Below, one piece after another: positions 47,662 to 57,414 of a DNA stretch of 64,000 nucleotides (position 1 is its first letter; the number at the start of each line of letters is the position of its first letter). A model generated the notes under the pieces. The model worked only from the letters and a program-made list of their open reading frames with translations, made no database searches and was not told where the DNA came from. The stretch is from Paraburkholderia solitsugae (GTDB lineage: Bacteria; Pseudomonadota; Gammaproteobacteria; Burkholderiales; Burkholderiaceae), in contig NZ_WOEY01000002.1 of NCBI RefSeq assembly GCF_013177695.1, positions 1 to 64,000 on the forward strand, given 5' to 3'. The position numbers and the translations under genes are program-made.

Positions 47662-49217
47662 GCGGCACTCGCTGCGGTTGGGTTCGTGGATCGCTGCACA
47701 GGACGGATTGCGGCGCTGAGAATGTCCTCTTGCGTGAGGCCGTCGTTGACGAAATCGCCACGCAATTCGCCTTCGCCGATCACCAGCACGCGATCGCTGA
47801 TGCCAAGCACTTCAGGCAATTCGGACGACACCATCACGATCGACATGCCGCGCTGTGCCAGCTGAAAAATCAGTTGGTAGATTTCGAACTTCGCGCCGAC
47901 GTCGACACCTCGGGTCGGTTCGTCGAGAATCAGCACTTTCGGATCGGTCAACAGCATGCGCGTCAGCACAGCCTTCTGCTGATTGCCGCCCGACAAGCTC
48001 GCGATCGACAACATCGGATGCGCGGCACGCACTGAGAGTCGCTTCATCTCCGTGTTGATCGTGTCGAGTTCGGCGGCGGAATCGATCCGGCCGCCCTTAG
48101 CGAAGCGTTGCAACACAGCAAGCGTGATGTTGTGGCCGACACTCAGACCCGGCACGATGCCGTGGCGTTTGCGATCTTCCGGCACCATACCGATACCGGC
48201 GCGAATCGCGTCGACAGGCGCACGAATCTTCAATGGCTTGCCTTCCATGACCACGGTCGCCTCGCTCGCACCCGGATACGCGCCGAAAATCGCCTGCATC
48301 AACTCGGTGCGCCCTGCGCCGACCAAACCGGCAACGCCGAGAATCTCGCCGCGTCGCAACGCGAACGATACATCGTTCACCCGCTTGCGACGCGGATTGG
48401 CGACGTCGAAACAGGTCACGTTGCGCGCTTCGAAGATCACGTCGCCGATTGGATGCGGTTCACGCGGAAACAGGTTCCTGATCTCCCGGCCCACCATCAA
48501 GGAGATGATGCGATCGGTGGTGAGCGCGCGCATTGGCTCGGTCGCGACATGGCGGCCGTCGCGGATCACGCTGATCGTGTCGCACACGGCCGCGACTTCA
48601 TCGAGCTTGTGCGAGATATACACGCAGGCGACACCACGCCGCTTCAGATCGCGCACGATATCCAGCAGAATGTGTATCTCCGTAGCGGTCAGCGACGACG
48701 ATGGTTCATCGAGGATCAACAGTTTCGCGCGCTTGTTCAGCGCCTTCGCAATCTCGATTAGCTGCTGGTGACCGCCACCGAAGTTCATTACCGGCTGCGC
48801 CGAGTTGATGCCGCTTATGCCGAGTTCGCGCAGCAGTTCATCGGCGCGCTGATACATCGCGGCGTAATTCATCCGGCCGCCTGGCAGCGTGATTTCGTTG
48901 CCGAGAAAAATATTCTCCGCGACCGAGAGTTCCGGTACCAGCATCAACTCCTGGTGGATGATGATGATACCGGCGCGTTCGGTGTCGCGGATGCTCGCGG
49001 CCTTCAGCGGTTCGCCTTCCCAGATGATTTCGCCATCCCAGGTCCCATGGGGATAGACGCCGGACAGCACTTTCATCAGTGTCGATTTGCCCGCGCCATT
49101 TTCACCGCACAAGCCCACGCACTCTCCCGGCGACACCGTCAGGTCGATGCCGTCGAGCGCCTTGACGCCGGAAAACGCTTTGACGATGCCGCGCATCGTC
49201 AGTAATGGTTCGCTCAT
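47658..49217 (-). CDS. xylG: Xylose ABC transporter ATP-binding protein
   Basis: 519-residue protein with two ABC domains. The N-terminal Walker A is [16 protein letters not shown], with signature region [15 protein letters not shown] and Walker [16 protein letters not shown]. The C-terminal domain has [17 protein letters not shown] and [16 protein letters not shown] with a degenerate Walker A, as usual in sugar importers. It is 88 nt downstream of xylF and overlaps xylH. ATP hydrolysis drives xylose import. Confidence 0.95.
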   Translation of the reverse strand: MSEPLLTMRGIVKAFSGVKALDGIDLTVSPGECVGLCGENGAGKSTLMKVLSGVYPHGTWDGEIIWEGEPLKAASIRDTERAGIIIIHQELMLVPELSVAENIFLGNEITLPGGRMNYAAMYQRADELLRELGISGINSAQPVMNFGGGHQQLIEIAKALNKRAKLLILDEPSSSLTATEIHILLDIVRDLKRRGVACVYISHKLDEVAAVCDTISVIRDGRHVATEPMRALTTDRIISLMVGREIRNLFPREPHPIGDVIFEARNVTCFDVANPRRKRVNDVSFALRRGEILGVAGLVGAGRTELMQAIFGAYPGASEATVVMEGKPLKIRAPVDAIRAGIGMVPEDRKRHGIVPGLSVGHNITLAVLQRFAKGGRIDSAAELDTINTEMKRLSVRAAHPMLSIASLSGGNQQKAVLTRMLLTDPKVLILDEPTRGVDVGAKFEIYQLIFQLAQRGMSIVMVSSELPEVLGISDRVLVIGEGELRGDFVNDGLTQEDILSAAIRPVQRSTNPTAASAA

Positions 49218-49305
49218 TCGCTATGCCTCGCTGCAAGGCGCGCGGTGGCGCCGGTGTGCCTGACGCATATCAGGCACACCGGCTTGAACCGCGCTCACGT
49301 TACGC

Positions 49306-50334
49306 TCATTGGCTCGCGAGCTGGGCCTGGGTGTAGAAGCCGTCCTTGACGACCGTATCGACATTGCTCTTGGTGAGCAACGTGGGTTGCAGGAGCACCG
49401 TATCGACCTTCTTCTTGCCGTTGTCGTACTGCGCGTTAAAGTCCGGCTTCTCGCCCCTTGCAAGCGCGACGGAGAGTTTCGCCGCTTCGCTTGCAATCAG
49501 CTTGAGCGGCTTATATACGGTCATCGTCTGCGTCCCAGCGATGACGCGTTTCACCGCAGCCAGATCAGCGTCTTGCCCCGACACCGGCACTTTTCCCGCC
49601 ATGTGCTGCGCAGCGAGCGCCTGGATTGCGCCACCCGCGGTGCCGTCGTTCGAGGCGACGATTGCGTCGATCTTGTTGTTGTTCGCCGTGAGCGCGTCTT
49701 CGACGATGCGCAGCGCCGTCGAGGCACTCCACTCCGGCACCCACTGCTGACCGACGATCTTGATATCGCCCTTGTCTATCGCAGGCTTCAACACTTTGAG
49801 CTGGCCTTCGCGCAGCATCTTGGCGTTGTTGTCGGTCGGTGCGCCACCGAGCAGGAAGTAGTTGCCCTTCGGTTGTGCGTTATAGACACCTTGCGCTTGC
49901 AGTTCCCCGACCTTTTCGTTGTCGAACGAGATATACGCATCCACGTCGGCGTCGAGAATCAGACGGTCATACGAGACGACCTTGATGCCCGCTTTCTTGG
50001 CTTCGGCGACCACATTGCCGAGCGTCTTCGAATTGAACGGCACGATCACGATCACATCGACGCCGCGCGAGATCAGGTTTTCGATCTGCGAAATCTGACG
50101 CTCTTCGCTCGCATCGGCGGATTGAACCGACACTTTGGCACCAAGTTTTTCTGCGGCTGCAACGAAATAGTCACGATCGCGCGACCAGCGCTCGACACGC
50201 AGATCGTCGATACAGAAACCAATTTCCGGATGCTCTTTGCTCGCATGTGCGAGGGGTGCCATAAGCGACAGGCTGGCGAGCACCGCTCCACATACCAGCG
50301 AACTCAGTACGGTACGACGCGTTGCGAATTTCAT
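49306..50334 (-). CDS. xylF: D-xylose periplasmic binding protein
   Basis: 342-residue periplasmic sugar-binding protein. The signal peptide is MKFATRRTVLSSLVCGAVLA and on to AHA. The mature start EIGFCIDDLRVERWSRDRDYFVAAAEKLG and IVPFNSKTLGNVVAEAKKAG, then SYDRLILDADVDAYISFDN, are characteristic of XylF. AAGGAG lies 6 nt before ATG 50334. Sits 196 nt downstream of xylA on the same strand and supplies the transporter's specificity. Confidence 0.95.
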   Translation of the reverse strand: MKFATRRTVLSSLVCGAVLASLSLMAPLAHASKEHPEIGFCIDDLRVERWSRDRDYFVAAAEKLGAKVSVQSADASEERQISQIENLISRGVDVIVIVPFNSKTLGNVVAEAKKAGIKVVSYDRLILDADVDAYISFDNEKVGELQAQGVYNAQPKGNYFLLGGAPTDNNAKMLREGQLKVLKPAIDKGDIKIVGQQWVPEWSASTALRIVEDALTANNNKIDAIVASNDGTAGGAIQALAAQHMAGKVPVSGQDADLAAVKRVIAGTQTMTVYKPLKLIASEAAKLSVALARGEKPDFNAQYDNGKKKVDTVLLQPTLLTKSNVDTVVKDGFYTQAQLASQ

Positions 50335-50530
50335 GTCTCACTCCTTGTTCTGATAGCCGGAATACCGGATTGGACGGTCTGTGCTGCGAGCCACAGAACC
50401 GGACAAGCGACAAGCCAAAGCTTTTCTATTCGCGCGGTCAGCGTGGCCGCGCGATCTTTTTATGTCTTACTGAGTGCCCTGTTTCGGCGTTACTGAGCGT
50501 TATTACTGGACGTTATTGCGTGACTGCCTT

Positions 50531-51853
50531 TTAGCGCCTGCTATAAATCGCCTGATTCACAACGTTTTCCAACTGCTCCTGCCGGCCGCTCGCATGTTGC
50601 GGATTCAAGCCACGTGTCAACGCATCCGTGGCCAGCGTCGAGAGCGAAAAGTCGCCCGTCAGGATCTTGCGCCCGAACTCCGACTCCCAACCCGCGTAGC
50701 GCTGACGTTTGAACTGTTCGAGACGGTCGTTTTCGAGCAGCGTCGCGGCGCGTTCAACGGCGAGCGCCAGGTTATCGATTGCACCGATGTGGCCGAAGAA
50801 CAGATCCTCCGCGTCGACACTCTGTCGCCGTACCTTCGCGTCGAAGTTCATGCCGCCCGTCGTGAAGCCGCCGTGCTTGAGAATTTCGTAGAAGGCCAGC
50901 GTCAGTTCTTCGACGCTGTTCGGAAACTGGTCCGTATCCCAGCCGTTTTGTTGATCGCCGCGATTCGCGTCGACGCTGCCGAAAATACCCAGCGCATAGG
51001 CGGTGGCGATCTCGTGATGAAACGAGTGGCCGGCAAGCGTCGCGTGATTGGCCTCGATGTTCACGCGAATCTCTTTCTCCAGCCCGTGTTGCAGCAGGAA
51101 GCCGTGAACGGTCGCCACGTCGTAGTCGTATTGATGCTTGGTCGGCTCCTGGGGCTTCGGCTCGATCAGCAATGCGCCTTTGAAGCCGATCTTGTGCTTG
51201 TGCTCGACCACCATGTGCAGGAAGCGGGCGATCTGATCACGTTCGCGCACGAGGTCGGTATTGAGCAGCGTATCGTAGCCCTCGCGGCCGCCCCACAACA
51301 CATAATTCTCACCGCCGAGCCGATGCGTCGCGTCGAGCGCGTGACGAACCTGAGTCGCAGCAAACGCGAAAATCTCCGGATCGGGACTGGTCGCCGCGCC
51401 TGATGCGTAACGCGGATGTGAGAACAGGTTGGCGGTGCCCCACAGCAGTTTGATGCCCGTGTCCTGCTGCTTGCGTCCCAGATAGTCAGCGATGCGCGTG
51501 AAGTTCTCGCTATAGGACTTCAGGCCGTCGCCTTCCGGCGCGACATCCGTATCGTGAAACGTGTAGTACGGTGTGCCGAGCTTCGAGAAAAACTCGAATG
51601 CCGAATCGGCCTTTTCCTGCGCCCGCTCCATGGCGTCGCCAGCTTGCTGCCAGGGACGCCGAAACGTCCCCTGCCCGAAGATATCGACGCCAGGCCAGAC
51701 AAACGTATGCCAGTAGCACACGGCAATGCGCAGATGTTCTTCGAGTGTCTTGCCAAGTACTCGTTTACTCTTGTCGTAGTGACGATACGCAAGCGGGTTG
51801 TCCGATTGCGGGCCTTCGTAGCGGATCTCGGGAATGTGTTCGAAATAGGACAT
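50531..51853 (-). CDS. xylA: Xylose isomerase
   Basis: 440 residues, the standard length of the enzyme from gram-negative bacteria. It converts D-xylose to D-xylulose in the cytoplasm. Catalytic residues are visible in [13 protein letters not shown] (His and Asp) and metal ligands in [16 protein letters not shown] and in the later [13 protein letters not shown] and DANRGD segments. ATG 51853 ([14 protein letters not shown]) is the family start and is preceded by GGAG; a longer frame upstream has no homology. First gene of the xyl operon, divergent from xylR. No xylulokinase gene is present in the window. Confidence 0.97.
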   Translation of the reverse strand: MSYFEHIPEIRYEGPQSDNPLAYRHYDKSKRVLGKTLEEHLRIAVCYWHTFVWPGVDIFGQGTFRRPWQQAGDAMERAQEKADSAFEFFSKLGTPYYTFHDTDVAPEGDGLKSYSENFTRIADYLGRKQQDTGIKLLWGTANLFSHPRYASGAATSPDPEIFAFAATQVRHALDATHRLGGENYVLWGGREGYDTLLNTDLVRERDQIARFLHMVVEHKHKIGFKGALLIEPKPQEPTKHQYDYDVATVHGFLLQHGLEKEIRVNIEANHATLAGHSFHHEIATAYALGIFGSVDANRGDQQNGWDTDQFPNSVEELTLAFYEILKHGGFTTGGMNFDAKVRRQSVDAEDLFFGHIGAIDNLALAVERAATLLENDRLEQFKRQRYAGWESEFGRKILTGDFSLSTLATDALTRGLNPQHASGRQEQLENVVNQAIYSRR

Positions 51854-52127
51854 CAGCGTCTCCGGTTTTATGCTGCACTGCAACCCGAGCGGCATCGCCG
51901 CGCCGGTCGACAAGGTGACGCCATGCTGACGCTTGCAGGAACCGTCGGCAATTGCGAAATTGCGCAGCGCGCTTGATGTTTCTTACCGCCCCTGCGTTTG
52001 TTTCACACCGCCGCGATCTTCGCGGCCTAGAATAACCAGACGCTTAAAAACGGTGCGGCCTTCGAAGCGCACTCAACAGGAGACGAAGGCGCCGCGAGTC
52101 CCGACGATCCGCGCGCCGCCCACTGCC
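51854..52127. promoter_or_regulatory. xylA-xylR divergent promoter region with candidate XylR sites
   Basis: 274-nt region between the divergent genes. Two direct TGTTTC hexamers (51977-51982 and 51999-52004; GAAACA on the xylA strand) are spaced 22 nt apart, about two helical turns, as expected for an AraC-type dimer. A GAAATTG-type site lies at 51955. A TAGAAT hexamer at 52028-52033 could be a -10 box for xylR. Functional roles are inferred. Confidence 0.55.
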
Positions 52128-53345
52128 ATGACCCGCCCGCAAACACCACAGACGACCCATCGGATCGCACTGCTGTTCAACGCGAACAAGGTGTACGACC
52201 GCGAGATCATCACCGGCATCGGCAATTACCTGCTGTCGACGCGCGTGGCATGGGATCTCTTCCTCGAAGAAGATTTCCGCTGCCGGTTGACAGGTATCGA
52301 GCGCTTCGACGGCGACGGCATCATCGCGGATTTCGACGATCCCGCTGTGGGCGAAGCGCTGCGCGATTGTCCGTTGCCGGTGGTGGCGGTCGGTTCATCG
52401 TTCGAAGACCCGGCGCACTACCCCCCGGACTTACCCTATATCGCGACCGACAACGCCAAGCTCGTTTCGCTTGCTTACACGCATCTGATCGGCGCAGGTC
52501 TCGAACACTTCGCGTTGTATAGCCTTCCTCAGGCGCAAGAGAATCGCTGGGCGCAGCAACGTGAGTTGGCATTCGCTCACCTGCGCAGCGCGGACGGCCA
52601 TAGCGCCGAGCAGATCGGCACAGAGATCTATCGCGGCCTGTCGACCAGCGCGCCATCGTGGAATCAGGCAACCGAGCAACTCACCGCGTGGCTCAGCCAA
52701 TTGCCGAAGCCTGTCGGCATCATCGCCGTCACCGACGCCCGCGCGCGGCACCTGCTGCAGGCCTGTTTGATTGCAGGTATTCCAGTACCCGAAGAGGTGG
52801 CGATCATCGGTATCGACAACGATCCGCTCACGCGGACGTTGACCCGCATTCCGCTTTCCTCCGTGATTCAGGGCACCGAAGAGATGGGCCGCACCGCCGC
52901 TCACTTGCTGCACCAGATGCTGCACGGTGCTCGCTTTCCGGGGCGGCGCATTCTCGTGCCGCCCGTTGGCATCAATGTGCTCGAATCGACGAAACACCAG
53001 CCGCTCGCGAGTCCGTATGTGATGCGCGCGCGGCACTTCATCCGCCAGTACGCGTGCCAGGGCATTCGAACCGAACAGGTTGCCGATTATGTGGGCGTGT
53101 CGCGTTCGTCGCTCGAAGAGTACTTCCGGCGCGAACGGCAATGCACCGTGCATCAGGAAATCCTGCGCCATAAACTCGATGTCGCAAAAGCGCTGCTTGC
53201 GAAGCGCGATGCGTCGAGCGCCGAGGTGGCGATCCGTTGCGGCTTCACGTCGCTGCAATACATGTACGCGGTATTTCGCCGTGAACTCGGCTGTACACCA
53301 CGCGAATACCAGGACCGTGTGAATTCGACGGCAGCACCGGGCTGA
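52128..53345 (+). CDS. xylR: Xylose operon regulator, AraC family with sugar-binding domain
   Basis: 405 residues. An N-terminal periplasmic-binding-protein-like domain (HRIALLFNANKVYDREIITGIGNYL, IGIDNDPLTRTLTRIPLSSV) precedes a C-terminal AraC DNA-binding domain (ARHFIRQYACQGIRTEQVADYVGVS, EVAIRCGFTSLQYMYAVFRR). This is the XylR architecture of E. coli. ATG 52128 (MTRPQTPQTTHRIA) is chosen; the frame continues 65 codons upstream without resemblance. Divergent from xylA, expected to activate xylAFGH when xylose is bound. galM follows 33 nt later. Confidence 0.96.
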   Translation: MTRPQTPQTTHRIALLFNANKVYDREIITGIGNYLLSTRVAWDLFLEEDFRCRLTGIERFDGDGIIADFDDPAVGEALRDCPLPVVAVGSSFEDPAHYPPDLPYIATDNAKLVSLAYTHLIGAGLEHFALYSLPQAQENRWAQQRELAFAHLRSADGHSAEQIGTEIYRGLSTSAPSWNQATEQLTAWLSQLPKPVGIIAVTDARARHLLQACLIAGIPVPEEVAIIGIDNDPLTRTLTRIPLSSVIQGTEEMGRTAAHLLHQMLHGARFPGRRILVPPVGINVLESTKHQPLASPYVMRARHFIRQYACQGIRTEQVADYVGVSRSSLEEYFRRERQCTVHQEILRHKLDVAKALLAKRDASSAEVAIRCGFTSLQYMYAVFRRELGCTPREYQDRVNSTAAPG

Positions 53346-53378
53346 GCATGCCTTTCATCTTCTATCTCCACCGACGAC

Positions 53379-54464
53379 ATGATCAGCATTGCACCTCTTT
53401 CTTCTGAACCATGGGGCACCCTGCCCGGCGGCGATCCAGTGCGGCTCTTCACGCTGCGCAATGCGCACGGCATGAAAGTCGCCATCAGCGACCTGGGCGC
53501 GACACTGGTCTCGTGGCACGCGCCAGACCGCACGGGTCGTCTTGGCGACATCCTGCTCGGCCACGACACGCCCGCCGAGTATGTTGCGGCCACCACCTAC
53601 ATGGGCGGATTGATCGGCCGGTGGGCAAACCGCATTGCCGATGCGCGCTTCACGCTCGACGGCATTGAGTACACACTCGATCGCAACGAAGGCGAGAATT
53701 TACTGCATGGCGGCACGCAGGGTTTTCACCGCGCGCTGTGGGATGTGAGCGAAGACAACGGCGCGTTGGTCATGCGTCTCGAATCACCCGAAGGCGACGC
53801 CGGTTTTCCAGGCAACGTCACGGTGCAAGTGCGCTACACGCTCCAGGACGACGGCACGTTGACGATCGCCTATGAAGCGATCACCGACGCAGCGACACCG
53901 CTCAATCTGACGAGCCATCCCTACTTCAACCTGACGGGTCGGCGGGATAGCGACATTCGCGGACATGTGCTGTCGATCGATGCTGACCGGTTCTTCGAAG
54001 TCGATGCGTCGATGATTCCTTGCGAGCTTGCCGAAGTGGCGGGCAATGCGTTCGACTTCCGGCAGAGCGCGCCGATCGGCGCGCGGCTCGATTGGCCGCA
54101 TGCGCAGCTTGCGAGGGCCGGTGGCTTCGATCACTGCTACGTGCTGCGTGACGCGCCGGATGCCACGATGGCCGGACGCGGGCCGCAGGTGCGCCCGGTG
54201 GCGTGCGCGTACGACCCCGGCAGCGGACGCGAGCTCACTGTCTCGACCGATCAGCACGGCCTACAGTTCTACACGGGCAATTCGCTGAATGGCGACACGG
54301 GACGCGGCGGCATCGCCTACGCGCCGCACGCCGGACTGTGTCTCGAAGCGGGCGGCTTTCCGAACCAGGTCAATATGGGTGAGCAGGAGCAGGTTATCGT
54401 GCGGCCCGGCAACGCATACCGGCAGGTGACGGCGTATCGAGTCGGTGTACGTTCTGGAGTCTGA
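53379..54464 (+). CDS. galM: Aldose 1-epimerase (mutarotase)
   Basis: 361 residues. Family landmarks are TYMGGLIGRWANRIADARF, LLHGGTQGFHRALWDV, the catalytic His in NLTSHPYFNLTG and the catalytic Glu in GLCLEAGGFPNQVN. Interconverts alpha and beta anomers of aldoses. It is 33 nt downstream of xylR on the same strand and probably equilibrates xylose anomers for XylA. Cytoplasmic. Confidence 0.95.
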   Translation: MISIAPLSSEPWGTLPGGDPVRLFTLRNAHGMKVAISDLGATLVSWHAPDRTGRLGDILLGHDTPAEYVAATTYMGGLIGRWANRIADARFTLDGIEYTLDRNEGENLLHGGTQGFHRALWDVSEDNGALVMRLESPEGDAGFPGNVTVQVRYTLQDDGTLTIAYEAITDAATPLNLTSHPYFNLTGRRDSDIRGHVLSIDADRFFEVDASMIPCELAEVAGNAFDFRQSAPIGARLDWPHAQLARAGGFDHCYVLRDAPDATMAGRGPQVRPVACAYDPGSGRELTVSTDQHGLQFYTGNSLNGDTGRGGIAYAPHAGLCLEAGGFPNQVNMGEQEQVIVRPGNAYRQVTAYRVGVRSGV

Positions 54465-54638
54465 AACAATCGGTCATATCTTACGAAGAGCATTACATAA
54501 CGCCGACTTATCGTTTGCTGCAAGACTGAATTACCCGTTTAGGGGTTTGCCCTGGACCACCCGCTTCCTAGAATCCCTCCATAGGTCGCCGAACACATGT
54601 TGCGGCGCCGGATAAAACCATTCCCGGAGGGACGCATC

Positions 54639-54953
54639 ATGAAATCACTGATCAAAGCAGTCGCACTGGTCATAGCCATCGCAGCCCCAGTGGCTTCATT
54701 TGCACAGTCCGAACAACCGTTGACGCGCGCGGAGGTGAGGGCGCAACTGATCCAGATTGAGCAGGCTGGCTACAACCCCGCTGTGGCAACTGACTCTACC
54801 TACCCCGCCGACATTCAGGCCGCTGAAGCGCGCGTAGCCGCACAGCATGACACCACTGGCTACGGTTCTTCGGCCAACGGGTCGTCGCAAACCGGCACTA
54901 CCGCACCGGTCGCGAATCCTGCTCAACCCATGCCGATGGACAACAGTCAGTAA
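54639..54953 (+). CDS. DUF4148 family small exported protein
   Basis: 104 residues with a signal peptide (MKSLIKAVALVIAIAAPVAS, then FAQ), followed by the DUF4148 core LTRAEVRAQLIQIEQAGYNP and TYPADIQAAEARVAAQ. A Ser/Gly/Thr/Pro-rich tail follows. ATG 54639 has GGAGG 10 nt upstream. This family is common and multicopy in Burkholderia relatives and its function is unknown. Monocistronic; followed by a long stem-loop. Confidence 0.93.
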   Translation: MKSLIKAVALVIAIAAPVASFAQSEQPLTRAEVRAQLIQIEQAGYNPAVATDSTYPADIQAAEARVAAQHDTTGYGSSANGSSQTGTTAPVANPAQPMPMDNSQ

Positions 54954-54986
54954 AAACGCTGTTGCTGTCTGTCATTGCGCAATTGG

Positions 54987-55018
54987 ATGCGAGCCATGCT
55001 TGAAGCATGCGCTCGCAT
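54987..55018. other. Long imperfect hairpin downstream of the DUF4148 gene
   Basis: ATGCGAGC-CATGCT and AGCATG-C-GCTCGCAT pair over 14 bp with one bulged base and a 3-nt TGA loop. No T tract follows. Possibly a terminator or RNA-stabilising structure, or a repeat element. Confidence 0.6.
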
Positions 55019-55703
55019 TGATGCGTTTCACTATGCAAGCCAATGACGGCACCGTGTAAGAAAATCCTTTGACGAAAATAATGGCTCATATATCCTAGGG
55101 CGGCAGTTTGGTGGTTCTCGCAGTGCGGTCGGTCTGCATCAGCGAGGACTTCTACTCAACGTCGCTTCGGGTTCCATCGTGAAAGTCCGTGGTCCATTGG
55201 TGAGATATCAGCCTGGTCGGGAAAGAACTTTCCTGTCCGGCTGTTCGAACGCTCATCAGGGGAGCAACTGCGCTTCGCCATCCCGCCCCCTGTCCATCGA
55301 TACCGTGTTGTCGCGGCGCTCCGTCCGTCGGCACAACGTCATTGCAGCCCCCACAGCCATTGGGGTGCGAACTGACGAAATCGCGTCGCTTCTGCCCTAG
55401 CCCCCCTCTCATTTTGCGAGCATGTATTGCATGTGGTTGAGCCGCTTATTTAGCGGTCGAACGCCTGCAATGCGTTTGTCCGTCCGCGCTTTGCAAGTTG
55501 TCTTGCTAGCGTTGGCCGGCTTATAGCGCTCGCCCATCTACGTCCCATTTAGCTCTGCTGTGCGCTTGCGCCGCGGCAGGCGGCGTCGCGTCCTTTTTAC
55601 GTCCGCATTCGTGCGTGACATACGGACGTGCGGGTCGTCACGCTCGTGCATCTGTGCCTGCGCTGCGGCGAAAACTGAAGATAGAAGTCAAGGAGATAGT
55701 CGA
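55019..55703. other. Non-coding region before the polyamine-binding protein gene
   Basis: About 685 nt with no gene I can support on either strand; open frames lack ribosome-binding sites and family resemblance. A small hairpin (CCGC TTATTTA GCGG) is at about 55442-55456. The right end holds AAGGAG for the next gene. Its unusual length suggests a long leader, a degraded gene or an unrecognised RNA. Confidence 0.4.
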
Positions 55704-56822
55704 ATGAAAATCCGTCCTGCCAAGCTTCTCTCGCTCACCGGCACGATGCTGTGCTCGCTGACTGTGCTAACCGCCATGAACGCTGCACGCGCAGCGGACA
55801 CCACGATCAACGTCTATAACTGGTCGGACTACATCGCCAAAGACACGATTTCGGGCTTCGAAAAGCAATCCGGCATCACCGTGAAATACGACAGTTACGA
55901 TAGCGACGACACGCTGCAGGCCAAACTGCTTGCGGGCAGCTCCGGATATGACATCGTTGTGCCCACATCGAGTTATATGGCGCGCCAGATCGAAGCCGGT
56001 GTGTATCAGAAGATCGACAAATCGAAAATGCCGAACCTCGCTAATCTCGATCCGGGTTTGATGAAGCTGATTGCCGATGCGGACCCCGGCAATCAATACG
56101 GCGTGCCCTGGGCGTGGGGTACGGATGGTGTCGGCTATAACGTTCAGGCCGTGACGAAAGCGCTGGGCGCGGATGCGCCTGTCGATAGCTGGTCGCTGGT
56201 GTTCGACCCGGCGAATCTCTCGAAGCTGAAAAGCTGCGGCGTGTCTTTCCTCGATGCAGCCGCGGATGTTTTCCCGGCCGCGCTTCAGTACATGCACAAG
56301 GACCCTAACAGCACCAATCCCGGCGACTACCAGGCCGCCTATGAAATGTTGAAGAAAGTGCGGCCGTATATCACGCAGTTCAATTCTTCTGGCTATATCA
56401 ACGATCTGGCGAACAACGATATCTGCGTGGCGTTGGGCTATTCGGGCGACGTGGGGATCGCACGACGACGCGCAGCGGAAGCGAAGCGTTCGTATGAAGT
56501 GCGTTTCTCGAACATCAAGGACGCTGGCCTGCTTTGGATGGACGTGATGGCGATTCCGAAAGATGCCCCGCATCCGGAAGCGGCGATGAAGTGGATGAAC
56601 TACATCGAAGATCCGAAGGTGAGTGCGGCGATTACTAACGAAGTGTTCTATCCGACCGCGAATCGGGCGGCTCGGCAGTTTGTGATGCCGGCGATTGAGC
56701 AGGATGCGAATGTTTATCCGCCTGAGGCTGTGCTGAACAAGATGACGTTGATGCGGCCGCAGCCCGCGCCGATCATGCGGCTTGAGAACCGGCTGTGGGC
56801 GCAGTTGAAGTCGGGGAGTTGA
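55704..56822 (+). CDS. Polyamine (putrescine)-type ABC transporter substrate-binding protein
   Basis: 372-residue PotF/SpuD-like periplasmic binding protein. The signal peptide covers about residues 1-28 (to ARAA). The mature start TTINVYNWSDYIAKDTISGFEKQSG is characteristic of polyamine-binding proteins, as are YDIVVPTSSYMARQIEAGVYQ and GVPWAWGTDGVGYN. ATG 55704 has AAGGAG at 7-nt spacing. No permease or ATPase genes adjoin, so it is an orphan binding protein or a duplicate serving another system. A cupin gene follows after 130 nt. Confidence 0.92.
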   Translation: MKIRPAKLLSLTGTMLCSLTVLTAMNAARAADTTINVYNWSDYIAKDTISGFEKQSGITVKYDSYDSDDTLQAKLLAGSSGYDIVVPTSSYMARQIEAGVYQKIDKSKMPNLANLDPGLMKLIADADPGNQYGVPWAWGTDGVGYNVQAVTKALGADAPVDSWSLVFDPANLSKLKSCGVSFLDAAADVFPAALQYMHKDPNSTNPGDYQAAYEMLKKVRPYITQFNSSGYINDLANNDICVALGYSGDVGIARRRAAEAKRSYEVRFSNIKDAGLLWMDVMAIPKDAPHPEAAMKWMNYIEDPKVSAAITNEVFYPTANRAARQFVMPAIEQDANVYPPEAVLNKMTLMRPQPAPIMRLENRLWAQLKSGS

Positions 56823-56952
56823 TTTGTAGTTTAGTTTTAATGTTGTTGGGTGGCTTCAGGTGAGTCCTTTCGAGCGTAGCGCATGCAGTGGGTGTGTGCG
56901 CTACGTCCTTTTTGAAGCTTTGATTTTTAACTCTGTTTGTATTCGAGCCATT

Positions 56953-57315
56953 ATGAGTATCTTGAACATCGTAGATTTCTCGCAGCCTGCCAAAGAAAGT
57001 GTTGAGTACATGCCGAAGGCGGAAGCCGTGCTTGCCGGCGATCCTTTGCAAGCGGTGCACACGCACTTTTCCAGTCCGTGTGGACAGCTCGCGGCTGGGG
57101 TTTGGGAGGGAGCTCGCGGTCGATGGACGGTTAACTTCACCGAGAGTGAGTATTGCGAGATTCTTGAGGGCGTGTCCGTGATTCGGGATGCGGATGGGAC
57201 CGCGAAGACGGTGCGGGCCGGGGATCGGTTTCTGATTCCGGCGGGGTTTAAGGGAACGTGGGAAGTGGTTGAGCCATGTAAGAAGATTTTTGTTTCGGTG
57301 GAATTCAAGGGGTAG
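56953..57315 (+). CDS. Cupin domain protein (DUF861/Cupin_3)
   Basis: 120-residue single-domain cupin. VWEGARGRWTVNFTESEYCEILEG and VRAGDRFLIPAGFKGTWEV are the two cupin blocks, of the DUF861 type found with amine and polyamine catabolism genes. A catalytic activity is not evident from the sequence: few of the usual His ligands are present. ATG 56953 is chosen to give the family start. Likely transcribed with the polyamine-binding protein gene upstream; a ligand-binding or chaperone-like role is a guess. Confidence 0.85.
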   Translation: MSILNIVDFSQPAKESVEYMPKAEAVLAGDPLQAVHTHFSSPCGQLAAGVWEGARGRWTVNFTESEYCEILEGVSVIRDADGTAKTVRAGDRFLIPAGFKGTWEVVEPCKKIFVSVEFKG

Positions 57316-57414
57316 GTTGCGGCGGTAGTGCGTTTGCGGTGATCAAGCCCGTGAGGCGCATCATCGACCTGCCAACGCATGGTGCGCCAAAGCGCGACTC
57401 GGACCGCCGCGCCT

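Noticed and set aside
55145..55412. Short frames on both strands at 55152-55412
   Set aside because: No start context, no conserved motif and no hydrophobic or charged pattern suggesting a real protein.
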